From Balaenoptera acutorostrata (Eukaryota > Chordata > Mammalia > Artiodactyla > Balaenopteridae), in assembly GCF_949987535.1 (NCBI RefSeq), contig NC_080080.1, forward strand, positions 64,013,006-64,077,005: DNA of 64,000 nucleotides, given 5' to 3'. Under the pieces are notes generated by a model. The model did not search any database, was not told the DNA's origin, and worked only from the letters and a program-made list of their open reading frames with translations. The first letter of the stretch is position 1. Every line of letters begins with the position of its first letter. This document shows positions 12,350-24,580 of the stretch, in pieces. The translations under genes and the position numbers were made by a program.

Positions 12350-14335
12350 AAAATTCCTTGGATTTTATCTCAATTTTTTAAACGTTTAAAAAAAAAAAAA
12401 GAAAGAAAGAAACTCTCCCGTAGTGTTTCCAAATTCCTAACAGATATTAATGTTTCAGATTCAGGAATGAAAAATCAGAATTCTCAAAATCATAAATATT
12501 CTTAAAATACTTTTAACATTATCATGCTCTTTATTTACTGTTGCAGATATATTAAAAATGGTTTAAATTAAGAAATATTAATTTTACAAGGAACTGTAGA
12601 CTATAGCAAACATTATTGAATAGTATTTTTGTAATATAACATTTGGATCTCCTAGCAGAGTTAGCAGCACTACGCAGAATCATGAGTCAAAATTACCAAT
12701 ATGAGGACTTATTTTGATTCCCAATTTGTAATTTCTTAGAACACCACTCATAGGAGTATTATAGAATATTCTATGTGTAAAAACATATTAATATTTACTT
12801 ATTTACAAGAATGGCTCACCATTACCTGTAGTCAGGGCCACAAGCATATGCTTATAACATGATAACAGCTAGAAGCAAGCCTAACTCACTCCTGACCCCG
12901 CTAAGTGGCTTCTTCCCTACATGCCTGCTCCCGCCCAGGTTCCCACACTTGTCCACCTTAACTTTAGGCTCTTCATGTCTGTATGTTCTGCTCTTGTTTT
13001 TGACTTAACATCAGTGGATTTCTTTGAACCAGTAATGTTGTTATGTTGACTGTTAAACTTTAATTCTTGCAGTGAATTATGATACATTTTCCCCATTTTT
13101 CTACTGAGTTTTCTCAGGATTCAAAACAAAGATCATTTAACTATCCCAAGAAACTCTGGGAAGGAATTTCCAATGGGAAACACAATGTAGAACTATAGAT
13201 ATCTGTTTTAAATTATATCCAGCCTAATATTTCATAGTCATAGACTCTGAAATTTGCCTCTAACTGAATCTAACTTAGTACCTAAGTCTCCATTTCGGCT
13301 GATAGTAAGAAAATCCAACATTGCTGGTTCAAGGTACTTCAATTATTTCTGGTCATAAATGCGGGCGAACTCAATCAATTCAAGATTTCCTCTGACTCCT
13401 TTCTCTCTCCTCTCCGTGGTTTTTTCAGCAGGCTTTATAGTTTTCTGGCTACAGACTGAGGTCCTGGTGGATACGTTGATAACAGAATTAACATCAGAAT
13501 GTCCCACTGGTGACTGCATATAACCAATTCAAGAAGCAGGTGGATCTTATACCATGTGTCATATTCTTTCATTGACAATTTTCTCTTATATCTCTCTGTA
13601 TTCTTTTCTTGGTAGCAATGTGGATGCAAATACACAAAGCTGGGGATATCTTCAATTTAGTAGATGCACCAAATCTTAGAAGACAAAGACAAGGGACCAA
13701 AGGGAGATAGAACATTAAACAAAACTAGCTAATTATATCTGCTTCTACTTTTGGCTCCTATACAAGATTCAGAATTCTTATTGCACATCAGAATTGCCTG
13801 TGAAACTTTTTTTAATGTATATTTCCTAAGCTCCAGGGCTGAAGATTAAGTAACTCTAGGATGAAGTCCAGAAATCTTCATATTTACAAGTTCCCCAAAT
13901 GACTCTGATGAAGGTAGGCTGGATCCAAACATTGCTCTTGAAGCTCTACAAGGGATTCTTCTCAATTTACCTGGCAAGAGCATCAGATAGGGATTAGGGA
14001 CCAAATTTATAGCCAGTAATAAAGGGTGCACTTGCTTACTACCTGTGCTATATATCTCTCATGATCCTACTGGGGGTACCTGTAGCCACATTAGAAGGAT
14101 TCAAGGATTTGGGGTCGGGTTGGCCCTCTTGTTAGAGATATCACTAACAAACGAGTCCTGAAAGCAACACAGGGCAGAGAACTAAGAGAATGATGCCACA
14201 TTCTACCCTTTCACCCACCTCCACTAAGAAACATCCTGAGAGAATTAAACAATATTCTGTGGAGAGGGCAAAACAAACCACCATCAAAATGCAAACCAAC
14301 ATTCTTCAGATGTAAGGAAGACTTTTTCTTCAAGT
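12350..14335. other. unassigned intergenic DNA
   Basis: About 2 kb without a clear transposon apart from an A-run with GAAA units at 12388-12411. Short open frames have no recognisable domain. Confidence 0.5.
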
Positions 14336-14339
14336 CTAT

Positions 14340-14642
14340 CCTCCAAGAATAGAAAGAAACAAAGACAAGAAATAACAAGGTTGACGAGGAAATGGAGAAA
14401 AAAGAACCCTTCTACACTGTTGGTGGGAATGTAAATTGGTGCAACCACTGTGGCAAACATTATGGAGGTTCCTCAAAAAACTAAAACTAGAACTACCATA
14501 TGATCCAGAAATTCCACTCTTAGGTATATATCCAAAGAAAATGAAAAAATTCAAAAACATACATGCACCCCAATGTCCCTAGCAACATTATTTACAATAA
14601 CCAAGATATGAAAGAAACCTAAGTGTCCATCAGCAGATGAAT
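14340..14642 (+). mobile_element. older L1 3' fragment, left of L1-A
   Basis: Sense ORF2 end: GGTGGGAATGTAAATTGGTG at 14422, ACTACCATATGATCCAGAAA at 14491, AAGTGTCCATCAGCAGATGA at 14621. It breaks off at CAGATGAAT, and the same word restarts L1 sequence at 20910 beyond L1-A. Bases 14643-14704 look like a decayed L1 terminal piece plus A-run. Confidence 0.8.
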
Positions 14643-15611
14643 CCCATTGAATTGGACACTTTAAATGGGTGATCTGTAGGAAAGCTATTTAAAAAAAAAA
14701 AAAAAGATTAGTTCAAGATGGCAGAGTAGAAGAACGTGCTCTCACTCCCTCTTGCAAGAACACCAGAATCACAACTAACTGCTGAACAATCATCGACAGG
14801 AAGATACTGGAACTCACCAAAAAAGATGTCCCACATCCAAAGACAAAAGAGAAGCCACAATGAGACTGTAGGTGGGGCACAATCACAATAAAATCAAATC
14901 CCATAACTGCTGGATGGGTGACTCACAAACTAGAGAACACTTATACCACAGAATTCCACCCACTGGAGTGCAGATTCTGAGCCCCAAGTCAGGCTTCCCA
15001 ATCTGGGGGTACAGCAACGGGAAGAGGAATTCCAAGAGAATCAGAGTTTGAAGGCTAGCGGGATTTGATTGCAGGACTTTGACAAGACTGAGGGAAACAG
15101 AGACTGCACTCTTGGAGGGCACACGCAAAATAGTGTGTGCATCAGGACCCAGGGGAAGGAGCAGTGACCCCATAGGAGACTGAACCAGACCTACCTGCTA
15201 GTCTTGGAGGGTCTCCTGCAGAGGCGGGGGGTGGCTGTGTCTCACTGTGAGGACAAGGACACTGGCAGCAGAAGTTCTGGGAAGTACTCCTTGGCGTGAG
15301 CCCTCTCAGAGTCTGCCATTAGCCCAACCAAAGGGCCCGGTATGGTAGAGTGTTGGGTCACCTCAGGCCAAACAACCAACAGGGAGGGAACCCAGCCCCA
15401 CCCATCAGCAGACAAGCGGATTATTAAAGTTTTACTGAGCTCTGCCCACCAGAGCAACAGCCAGCTCTACCCACCACCAGTCCCTCCCATCAGGAAACTT
15501 GCACAAGCCTCTTAGATAGCCTCATCCACCAGAGGGAAGACAGCAGAAGCAAGAAGAACTACAATATTGCAGCCTGTGGAAAAAAACCACATTCACAGAA
15601 AGGTAGACAAG

Positions 15612-16514
15612 ATGAAAAAGCAGGGGGCTATGTACCAGATGAAGGAACAAGATAAAACCCCAGGAAAACAATTAAATAAAGTGGAGATAGGCAAGTTTCC
15701 AAAAAAGAATTCAGAATAATGATAGTGAAGATGATCCAGGACCTTGGAAAAAGAATGGAGGCAAAGATCAAGAAGATGCAAGAAATGTTTAACAAAGATC
15801 TAGAAGAATTAAAGAACAAACAAACAGAGATGGACAACACAATAACTGAAATTAAAAATACTAGAAGGAATCAATAGCAGAATAACTGAGGCAGAAGAAC
15901 GGATAAGTGACCTGGAAGACAGAATGGTGGAATTCACTGCTGTGGAACAGAATAAAGAAATAAGAATGAAAAGAAATGAAGACAGCCTAAGAGACCTCTG
16001 GGACAACATTAAATGCAACAACATTCGCATTATAGGGGTCCCAGAAGGAGAAGAGAGAGAGAAAGGACCAGAGAAAATATTTGAGGAGATTATAGTTGAA
16101 AACTTCCCTAACATGGGAAAGGAAATAGTCACCCAAGTCCAGGAAGTGAGGAGAGTCCCATACAGGATAAACCCAAGGAGAAACACACCAAGACACATAG
16201 TAATCAAACTGGTAAAAATTAAACACAGAGAAAAATTACTGAAAGCAGCAAGGGAAAAAAGACAAATAACATACAAGGGAACTCCCACAAGGTTAACAGC
16301 TGATTTCTCAGCAGAAACTCTACAGGCCAGAAGGGAGTGGCGTGATATACTTAAAGTGATAAAAGGGAAGAACCTACAACCAAGATTACTCTACCCGGCA
16401 AGGATCTCATTCAGATTCGATGAAGAAATCAAAAGCTTTACAGACAAGCAAAAGCTGAGAGAATTCAGCACCACCAAACCAGCTCTACAACAAATGCTAA
16501 AGGAACTTCTCTAA
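15612..16514 (+). pseudogene. L1-A ORF1 (RNA-binding protein), broken
   Basis: ORF1p is a trimeric RNA chaperone of the L1 particle. The frame opening at ATG 15612 is cut after 35 codons by TAA at 15717, where a one-base slip shifts the frame. The second half is open from 15924 to 16514 (196 codons) and holds the RRM-like core (NIRIIGVPEGEE, MGKEIVTQVQE) and the C-terminal domain (RITYKG-like motif TYKGTPTRLTADFSAETLQA) ending MLKELL. A coiled-coil-like, charged segment lies at 15740-15920. Antisense open frames here are shadows. Confidence 0.88.
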
Positions 16515-16572
16515 GTGGGAAACACAAGAGAAGAAAAGGACCTACAAAAACAAACGCCAAACAATTAAGAAA

Positions 16573-19500
16573 ATGGTAATAGGAACATACATATCCATAA
16601 TTACCTTAAACGTGAATGGATTCAATGTTCCAAACAAAAGACACAAGCTCGCTGAATGGATACAAAAACAAGACCCATATATATGCTGTCTACAAGAGAC
16701 CCACTTCAGACCTAGGGACACATTCAGACTGAAAGTGAGGGGATGGAAAAAGATATTCCATGCAAATGGAAATCAAAAGACAGCTAGAGTAACAATACTC
16801 ATATCAGATAAAACAGACTTTAAAATAAAGAATGTTACAAGAGACAAGGAAGAACACTACATAATGATCAAGGGATCAATCCAAGAAGAAGATATAACAA
16901 TTATAAATATATATGCACCCAACATAGGAGCACCTCAATACATAAGGCAACTGCTAACAGCTATAAAGGAGGAAATCGACAGTAACACAATAATAGTGGG
17001 GGACTTTAACACCCCACTTACACCAATGGACAGATCATCCAAACAGAAAATTAATAAGGAAATGCAAGCTTTAAATGACACAATAGACCAGATAGATTTA
17101 ATTGATATTTATAGGAGACTCCATCCAAAAACAGCAGATTGCACTTTCTTCTCAAGTGTGCACAGAACATTCTCCAGGATAGATCACATCTTGGGCCACA
17201 TATCAAGCTTCAGTAAATTTAAGAAAATTGAAATCATACCAAGCATCTTTTCTGACCACAACACTATGAGATTAGAAATCAGTTACAGGGAAAAAAACGT
17301 AAAAAACACAAACACATGGAGACTAAACAATACGTTACTAAATAACAAAGAGATTACTGAAGAAATCAAAGAGGAAATCAAAAAATACCTAGGGACAAAT
17401 GATAATGAAAACACGATGATCCAAAACCTATGGGATTCAGCAAAAGCAGTTCTAAGCGGGAAGTTTATAGCAATAAAATCCTACCACAAGAAACAAGAAA
17501 AATCTCAAATAAATAATCTAACGTTACACCTAAAGGAACCAGAGAAAGAAGAACAAATAAAACCCAAAGTTAGCAGAAGGAAAGGAATCATAAAGATCAG
17601 AGCAGAAATAAATGAAATAGAAACAAAGAAAACAATAGCAAAGATCAATAAAACTAAAAGCTGGTTCTTCGAGAAGATAAACAAAATTGATAAACCATTA
17701 GCCAGACTCATCAAGAAAAAGAGGGAGAGGACTCAAATCAATAAAATTAGAAATGAAAAAGGAGAAGTTACAACAGACACTGCAGAAATACAAAGCCTCC
17801 TAAGAGACTACTACAAGCAACTCTATGCCAATAAAATGGACAACCTGGAAGAAATGGACAAATTCTTAGAAGGTATAACCTTCCAAGACTGAACCAGGAA
17901 GAAATAGAAAATATGAATAGACCAATCACAAGTAATGAAATTGAAACTGTGATTAAAAATCTTCCAACAAACAAAAGTCCAGGACCAGATGGCTTCACAG
18001 GTGAATTCTATCAAACATTTAGAGAAGAGCTAACAGCCATCCTTCTCAAACTCTTCCAAAAAATTGCAGAGGAAGGAACACTCCCAAACTCATTCTATGA
18101 GGCCACCATCACCCTGATACCAAAACCAGACAAAGGTACTATAAAAAAAGAAAATTACAGACCAATATCACTGATGAATATAGATGCAAAATTCCTCAAC
18201 AAAATACTAGCAAACAGAATCCAAATCACATTAAAAGGATTGTACACCATAATCAAGTGGGATGTATCCCAGGGATGCAAGGATTCTTCAATATATGCAA
18301 ATCAATCAATGTGATACACCATATTAACAAACTGAAGGAGTAAAACCATATGATCACCTCAATAGATGCAGAAAAAGCTTTTGACAAAATTCAACACCTA
18401 TTTATGATGAAAACTCTCTAGAAAGTGGGCATAGAGGGAACCTACCTCAACATAATAAAGGCCATATATGACAAACCCACAGCAAACATCATTCTCAATG
18501 GTGAAAAACTGAAAGCATTTCCTCTAAGATCAGGAACAAGACAAGGATGTCCCCTCTCACCACTATTATTCAACATAGTTTTGAAAGTCCTAGCCATGGC
18601 AATCAGAGAAGAAAAAGAAATAAAAGGAATACAAAGTGGAAAAGAAGAACTGAAAATGTCACTGTTTGCAGATGACATGATACTATACATAGAGAATCCT
18701 AAAGATGCCACCAGAAAACTACTAGAGCTAATCAATGAATTTGGTAAAGTTGCAGGATACAAAATTAATGCACAGAAATCTCTTGCATTCCTATACACTA
18801 ATGATGAAAAATCTGAAAAAAAATTAAGGAAACACTCCCATTTACCATTGCAACAAGAAGAATAAAGTACTTAAGAATAAAGCTACCTATGGAGACAAAA
18901 GACCTGTATGCAGAAAACTATAAGACACTGATGAAAGAAATTAAAGACGATACCAACAGATGGAGAGATATACCATGTTCTTGGATTGGAAGAATCAACA
19001 TTGTGAAAATGACTATTCTACCCAAAGCAATCTACAGATTCAATGCAATCCCTATCAAATTACCAATGGCATTTTTTACAGAACTAGAACAAAAAATCTT
19101 AAAATTTGTATAGAGACACAAAGACCCCGAATAGCCAAAGCAGTCTTGAGGGGAAAAAATGGAGCTGGAGGAATCAGACTCCCTGACTTCAGACTATACT
19201 ACAAAGCTACAGTAATCAAGACAATATAATGCTGACACAAAAACAGAAATATAGATCAGTGGAACAGGATAGAAAGCCCAGAGATAAACCCAGGCACCTA
19301 TGGTCTACTAATCTATGACAAAGGAGGCAAGGATATACAATGGAGAAAAGACAGTCTCTTCAATAGGTGGTGCTGGGAAAACTGGACAGCTACATGTAAA
19401 GGAATGAAATTAGAACACTCCGTAACACCATACACAAAAATAAACTCCAAATGGATTAGAGACCTGAATGTAAGACTGGACACTATAAAATTCTTAAGGG

Positions 19501-20679
19501 AAAACATAGGAAGAACACTCTCTGACATAAATCACAGCAAGATATTTTTTGATCCACCTCCTAGAGTAATGGAAATAAAAACAAAAATAAACAAATGGGA
19601 CTTAATGAAACTTGAAAGCTTTTGCAAAGCAAAGGAAACTACAAACAAGACGAAAAGACAACCCTCAGAATGGGAGAAAATATTTGCCAACGAATCAACG
19701 GACAAAGGATTCATCTCCAAAATATATAAACAGCTCATGCAGCTCAGTATTAAAAAAACAAACAACCCAATCAAAAAATGGGCAGAAGACCTAAATAGAC
19801 ATTTCTCCAAAGAGGATATACAGATGGCCAAGAAGCACATGAAAAGCTGCTCAACATCACTAATTATTAGAGAAATGCAAATCAAAACTACAGTGAGGTG
19901 TCACCTCACACCAGTTAGAATGGGCATTGGCAGAAAATCTACAAACAAATGCTGGAGAGGGTGTGGAGAAAAGGGAACTCTCTTGCACTGTTGGTGGGAA
20001 TGTAAATTGATACAGCCATTATGGAGAACAGTATGGAGGTTCCTTAAAAAACTAAAAATAGAACTACCAATGACCCAGCAATCCCACTACTGGGCATATA
20101 CCCTGAGAAAACCATAATTCAAAAAAAGTCGGGCTTCCCTCGTGGTGCAGTGGTTGAGAATCTGCCTGCCAATGCAGGGGACACGGGTTCAAGCCCTGGT
20201 CTGGGAAGATCCCACATGCCACGGAGCAACTGGGCCTGTGAGCCACAACTGCTGAGCCTGCGCGTCTGGAGCCTGTGCTCCGCAACAAGAGAGGCCGCGA
20301 TAGTGAAAGGCCCACGCACCGCGATGAGGAGTGGCCCCTGCTCGCCGCAACTAGAGGAAGCCCTCGCACAGAAACGAAGACCCAACACAGCCAAAAATAA
20401 ATTAATTAATTAATTAAAAAAAAAAAAGTCATGTAACACAATGTTCATTGCAGCTCTATTTACAGTAGCCAGGACATGGAAGCAACCTAAGTGTCCATCA
20501 ACAGATGAATGAATAAGGAAGCTGTGGTACATATATACAATGGAATATTACTCAGCCCTTAAAAGGAGTGAAATTGGGTCATTTGTAGAGACGTGGATGA
20601 ATCTAGAGACTGTCATACAGAGTGAAGTAAGTGAGAGAAAAACAAATATCGTATATTAATGCATATACGTGGAACCTAG
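16573..20679 (+). pseudogene. L1-A ORF2 (endonuclease-reverse transcriptase), broken
   Basis: The first 439 codons are open (16573-17892) and cover the AP-endonuclease domain with [17 protein letters not shown] and SDHN motifs, all intact. A frameshift near 17885 ends it. Later open pieces lie at 17913-18314 ([15 protein letters not shown]), 18425-18865 (RT core with [10 protein letters not shown]), 18889-19113 and 19404-20117 (Cys-rich end, [19 protein letters not shown]). A SINE then splits the C-terminus. At least four lesions separate these pieces. Loss of function is certain at the ORF level. Confidence 0.92.
20131..20420 (+). mobile_element. CHR-2-type SINE inserted in L1-A ORF2
   Basis: Starts GGGCTTCCCTCGTGGTGCAG, contains the tRNA B-box GGGTTCAAGCCCTGG, the GC-rich body with GAGCCTGCGCGTCTGGAGCC and AGGCCCACGCACCGCG, and an (AATT)n/A tail. 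The TSD AAAAAAAGTC occurs at 20121-20130 and 20421-20430. L1-B at 39209-39219 shows the uninterrupted site (AAAAAGAGTCA), confirming the insertion point. Confidence 0.96.
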
Positions 20680-20905
20680 AAAAATGGTATGGATGAACTG
20701 GTTTGCAGGGCAGAAATACAGACACAGATGTAGAGGACAAACGTATGGTCACCAAGGGGGGAAAGTGGCAGGGGGCTGGGGTGGTGGTGGGATGAATTGG
20801 GAGATTGGGATTGACACGTATACACTGATGTGTATAAAATGGATGACTAATAAGAACCTGCTGTATAAAAAAATAAATAAAATAAAATTCAAAAATTCAA
20901 AAAAC

Positions 20906-21475
20906 AACAACAGATGAATGGATAAAGAAGATGTGATATATATATGTGTATATATATATAGTGTGTGTGTGTATATATATATATGTAGTGTCTATATGGA
21001 ATACTATACTGCCATATGGAATATTACTCACCCATTAAAAAGAATGAAATTTTGCCATTTGCAACCAAATGGATGGACCTGGAGGGTATTACGCTTAGTG
21101 AAATAGGCCAGATAAAGACAAATACTGTATGTTTTCACTTATATTTGAAATCTAGAAAATAAAACAAACAAACGTATATAATAAAATAGAAACAGACTCA
21201 CAGATAGAGAGAACAAAATAATGGTTACCAGTGGGGAGAGGGAAGGGGTGCGAGAAGGGGTGAGGGGCAAGATAGGGGTATAGGATTAAGAGATACAAAC
21301 TCCTAGGTATTAGATAAATAAGATACAAGGATGTAATGTAGAGCACAGGGAATATAGCCATTATTTTATAATTACTTTATATGGAGCATAATCTGTAAAA
21401 ATATCAAATCGCTCTGTTGTACACCTGAAACAGATGTAATATTGTAAGTTAACTATACTTCAATTTAAAAAAAGA
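20906..21475 (+). mobile_element. older L1 3' end, right of L1-A
   Basis: L1 sequence restarts with CAACAGATGAATGGATAAAG, an ORF2 end, then an AT/GT run (20935-20985), ATGGATGGACCTGGAGGGTA and a 3' UTR ending in TGTAATATTGTAAGTTAACT. It is more diverged than L1-A and plausibly the other half of the element at 14340-14642. Confidence 0.8.
20937..20985. repeat. AT/GT dinucleotide microsatellite
   Basis: Alternating TATATATATG and GTGTGTGTGT units within the older L1. Confidence 0.85.
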
Positions 21476-21479
21476 GAAA

Positions 21480-23500
21480 GAAGCAGATATATCTCCCTGT
21501 CTTCCCCTCTTCTCTTATTTTGAAGCATTACAGGGCTGGAGTGTTAGTGATCTGAGTTGCTCAGAACTGTAGAAGGATTCAGAATATGAGGGATACTTAG
21601 TAGGTTGTGTCTGAATGGAGGTGTAATTTGTACTGTAGGTATTTTAGTTTGGGAAAGTCCATTTGATTCTGGAAAGCTGAGAAAGTTGATAAGGCTCAAG
21701 TCCAAAGGAGAAATAGAAGCTTTTAGGCTTGCAATCAGGTCTGATTTTAAGAAGAGAGGTAAAGAGATAATTACTTTTCTTATTGCCTAGACCAATTTGC
21801 CAACAGAATAAAGGAACAGGGAATGAGGACAGGAGTTGTTCCTAGGGATAAAGCCTGCATTGGTCGAGGTGTCACCAGTGCAGTTGTTCTAGAATGATAT
21901 TACTAAGAGCCACAATTTCTCTCTGATTAATCAAACATATACACTTTTCTTTGGTATTTTATATTGATCAAAGCCTAAAAATGTCATGACACAAGAGGAA
22001 TTGATACAGAATTTTTTTCAATTATGACAACTGCAATTAAGCATTACATCAGCGGGCAGAATTATATTATGATGACTCCAAGAATAAGCAGCTAAGATAC
22101 CTGTTGGGCCTGATCAACAGTCATTATTCTAAGTAAAACTTCCCTTATGAGTTAACTGCACACAGTTACCAACTGGTACTTTATGAAAGCCCTACTATAG
22201 CTTTGAAACATGAATTATCTCACACTGAGTTAACTGCTTGACTTTGCTAGTAGCAATTTGAACAATTATTAGTCAAAAGTCACAGATCACTATGTGAATC
22301 AATGGTAGAGCTAAAGGATGAAAATCAAAGTATTGAATTATCATGCAAAGTTCTCTACCGTTTATAAGCTTCACCAAACAGAAAATAATTAGGAGACAGG
22401 CAACACATACTATCTCCCGTCTGAGATATAGTTGTAGAATTTATTAAGTGACCTTAAAGTTGTACCTAGTATAGAAGCTCTTTAAATGAGGCTGCTGCTC
22501 TTAAGTATAATTTTCCATGGTTTCTTGTAATAAGAAGTGAAGGGAGCTGTTCATTTAAGGCAGAGCTGATGTTTCAGACCAGATTTTCTTGGTATCACAG
22601 ACTATTACGTTCATGCCAGCCCTGTTAGTAGTGCATGTGTGTTTATAGGGCCCACTCCAAAGTCAAGTCTCAAGCATAGAAAGTAAACAGTGTTAGTGAG
22701 TCACTGTTTATTTATCATTACTAACCTAGAATTCATTAAATGGCACTGACTGTCCTGAACTTTAATTTGAGCCACAAATATTCTCAGCGTAGTGCCATGT
22801 TGCTGAAAAGACATGTACTCCACACATTTTTACCTCATCTGCCTTCCAGCATCTAAGAATTGCAGCTCAGCGGTGATTAAAATCAGGATTTAAACCAAGA
22901 CGAGTTCAGGTGGGTGTCTTGGATGATCCAAGGGCATGTGGATCTGACTGAGCAGTCAACTTTTGTTTATGCCAAGGGCTTTATATTCCTACTTTAAAAT
23001 GGTTTAAAAACCTATGCAAGCAACTGACACTTATGGATTCCAATATATTTTTGGCTCCTTGGAAAATGTCCCGCGTGGAAACTTTCACAATCCGGAATGT
23101 CTCCTCAGACATCTATTCTTTGCCAGAACACACCATCTTGTACCCCAACAACTCCCTTTAATGTTCTCAATGTCATATTCATGACTGGCCTCCAGTGCTG
23201 AAATATTAAAATTCTACTCCTTTTGACAGGTTTAGCCCTTAAGAAGCTCACTCATGCTTTAGTCCCTTAACCTCTCCCCTGCTCAATGTCAGGATTTACT
23301 AAAATGCTTCAACTCTGCTATATCATGACTGGTGTAGCAGTTTTGAAAATAAGGTGACTATTTACTTAAAAGGAATATTATTTGTAAATTTTTTTTAAAA
23401 TGAAGTGCACATACCACAATAGCAAATGGTAAATGCAAATATAAAGACATGAAGAGGATACTAGCAAAGCATAAAAAGGGCCCCTAGGCCAGCGTGGGAA
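21480..23500. other. unassigned intergenic DNA
   Basis: Two kilobases with no clear transposon and no coding frame of note; decayed sequence cannot be excluded. Confidence 0.5.
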
Positions 23501-23513
23501 ACAGTAAACTTTT

Positions 23514-23710
23514 TTTTAATAAAAATTCCATATTTTTATTCATTTTTTAATTTTATTAGAGTATAGTTGATTTACAATGTTGTGTTAATTTCAGGTGTAC
23601 AGCAAAGTGATTCAGTTATACATATACATATATTCATTCTTTTTCAGACTCTTTTCTCGTATAGGTTATGGCAGAATATTGAGTAGAGTTCCCTGTGACC
23701 TACAGTAAAT
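23514..23710 (-). mobile_element. L1 3' end fragment, antisense
   Basis: TTTATTAGAGTATAGTTGAT, TACAATGTTGTGTTAATTTC, CAGCAAAGTGATTCAGTTAT and AGTTCCCTGTGACC are the reversed 3' terminus of an artiodactyl L1. AGTAAACTTT at 23503-23512 and 23711-23720 is a candidate 10-base TSD. Confidence 0.82.
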
Positions 23711-23864
23711 AGTAAACTTTAATTTGGTTCAGTTCAACAAATCCTTCCTCTGCATCCTCAGTGTCTTGAGAATATCCTCAAAGGATGAGGGAAGAGGATG
23801 AAGAGGAGACATAAGTCTGATATAGGTTCAAAAGTCATTGAGGAAAGAAAAAGTTCTCCCTAGA

Positions 23865-24040
23865 GGTTAGACTACATCTCAGTATGTTCACTCGTAAAAA
23901 TGAGAATGACAATAATACATTATACCTTGGAGAGTTTTTTATGATTGAATATGTTAATTCACATAAACTACCTGGCACATAGTAATCATCTAGAAAATGA
24001 TGGTTACTGCTACTGTTACTAGAGTGATGCTACCAATAAG
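23865..24040 (+). mobile_element. MIR SINE 3' part
   Basis: CTCAGTATGTTCACTCGTAA, AAATGAGAATGACAATAATA, and CTACCTGGCACATAGTAATC in order match the sense 3' half of MIR. Confidence 0.7.
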
Positions 24041-24167
24041 AGAAAATGTTTTTTTAGTTAATGTACAATGTAGATAATTCTCCATTAACAATCAAATGAG
24101 AGTAGGTACATATCACTAAATGTATTTCCTAGTGCAATGTAAGTGCTCAAGAAATGGCCATTATCAT

Positions 24168-24562
24168 TTGCAGCAACATGGATGGACCTGAAGAATATCA
24201 TACAAGTGAAGTAAACCAAACAGAGAGAGACAAATACCATATGACATCACTTATTTGTGGAATCTAAAAAGAGATACAAATGAATCTTATACAAAACAGA
24301 AACAGACTCAGAGACATAGAAAACAAACTTGGAGAAAGGGAAGAAGGGGATAAATTAGGAGTATGGGATTAACAAATACAAACTACTATACATAAAATAG
24401 ATAAGCAACAAGGATTTACAGTATAGCACAAGGAACTATATTCAATATCTTGTAATAACCTATAATGTAAAATAATCTGAATATATACATATATATAAAA
24501 CTGAATCACTTTGCGGTATACCTGAAACTAACACAATATTGTAAATCAACTATACTTCAAAC
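24168..24562 (+). mobile_element. 5'-truncated L1 3' end with TSD
   Basis: AACATGGATGGACCTGAAGA, the 3' UTR and the terminal words CTGAAACTAACACAATATTG, AAATCAACTATACTTC are L1. The flanks AGAAATGGCCATTATCAT (24150-24167) and AGAAATGACCATTGTCAT (24563-24580) are an 18-base TSD with two mismatches. Confidence 0.9.
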
Positions 24563-24580
24563 AGAAATGACCATTGTCAT

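Larger units (their letters stand above)
14705..20905 (+). mobile_element. L1-A: near-complete L1 with broken ORFs and a nested SINE
   Basis: The 5' end begins at about GTTCAAGATGGCAGAGTAG, followed by a 0.9 kb 5' UTR, ORF1 (15612-16514), ORF2 (16573-20679) and a short 3' UTR with GGTCACCAAGGGGGGAAAGT and ATGGATGACTAATAAGAACC ending in an A-rich tail. A CHR-2 SINE is inserted at 20131-20420. Both ORFs carry frameshifts or stops, so it cannot be autonomous. No clean TSD was found. Confidence 0.93.

Noticed and set aside
15809..16288. 159-codon minus-strand frame with apparent membrane segments
   Set aside because: It is the exact antisense of L1-A ORF1.
20131..20220. tRNA gene call in the SINE head
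   Set aside because: The A- and B-box words belong to the tRNA-derived part of the SINE; the acceptor stem is not intact and a SINE body and tail follow.
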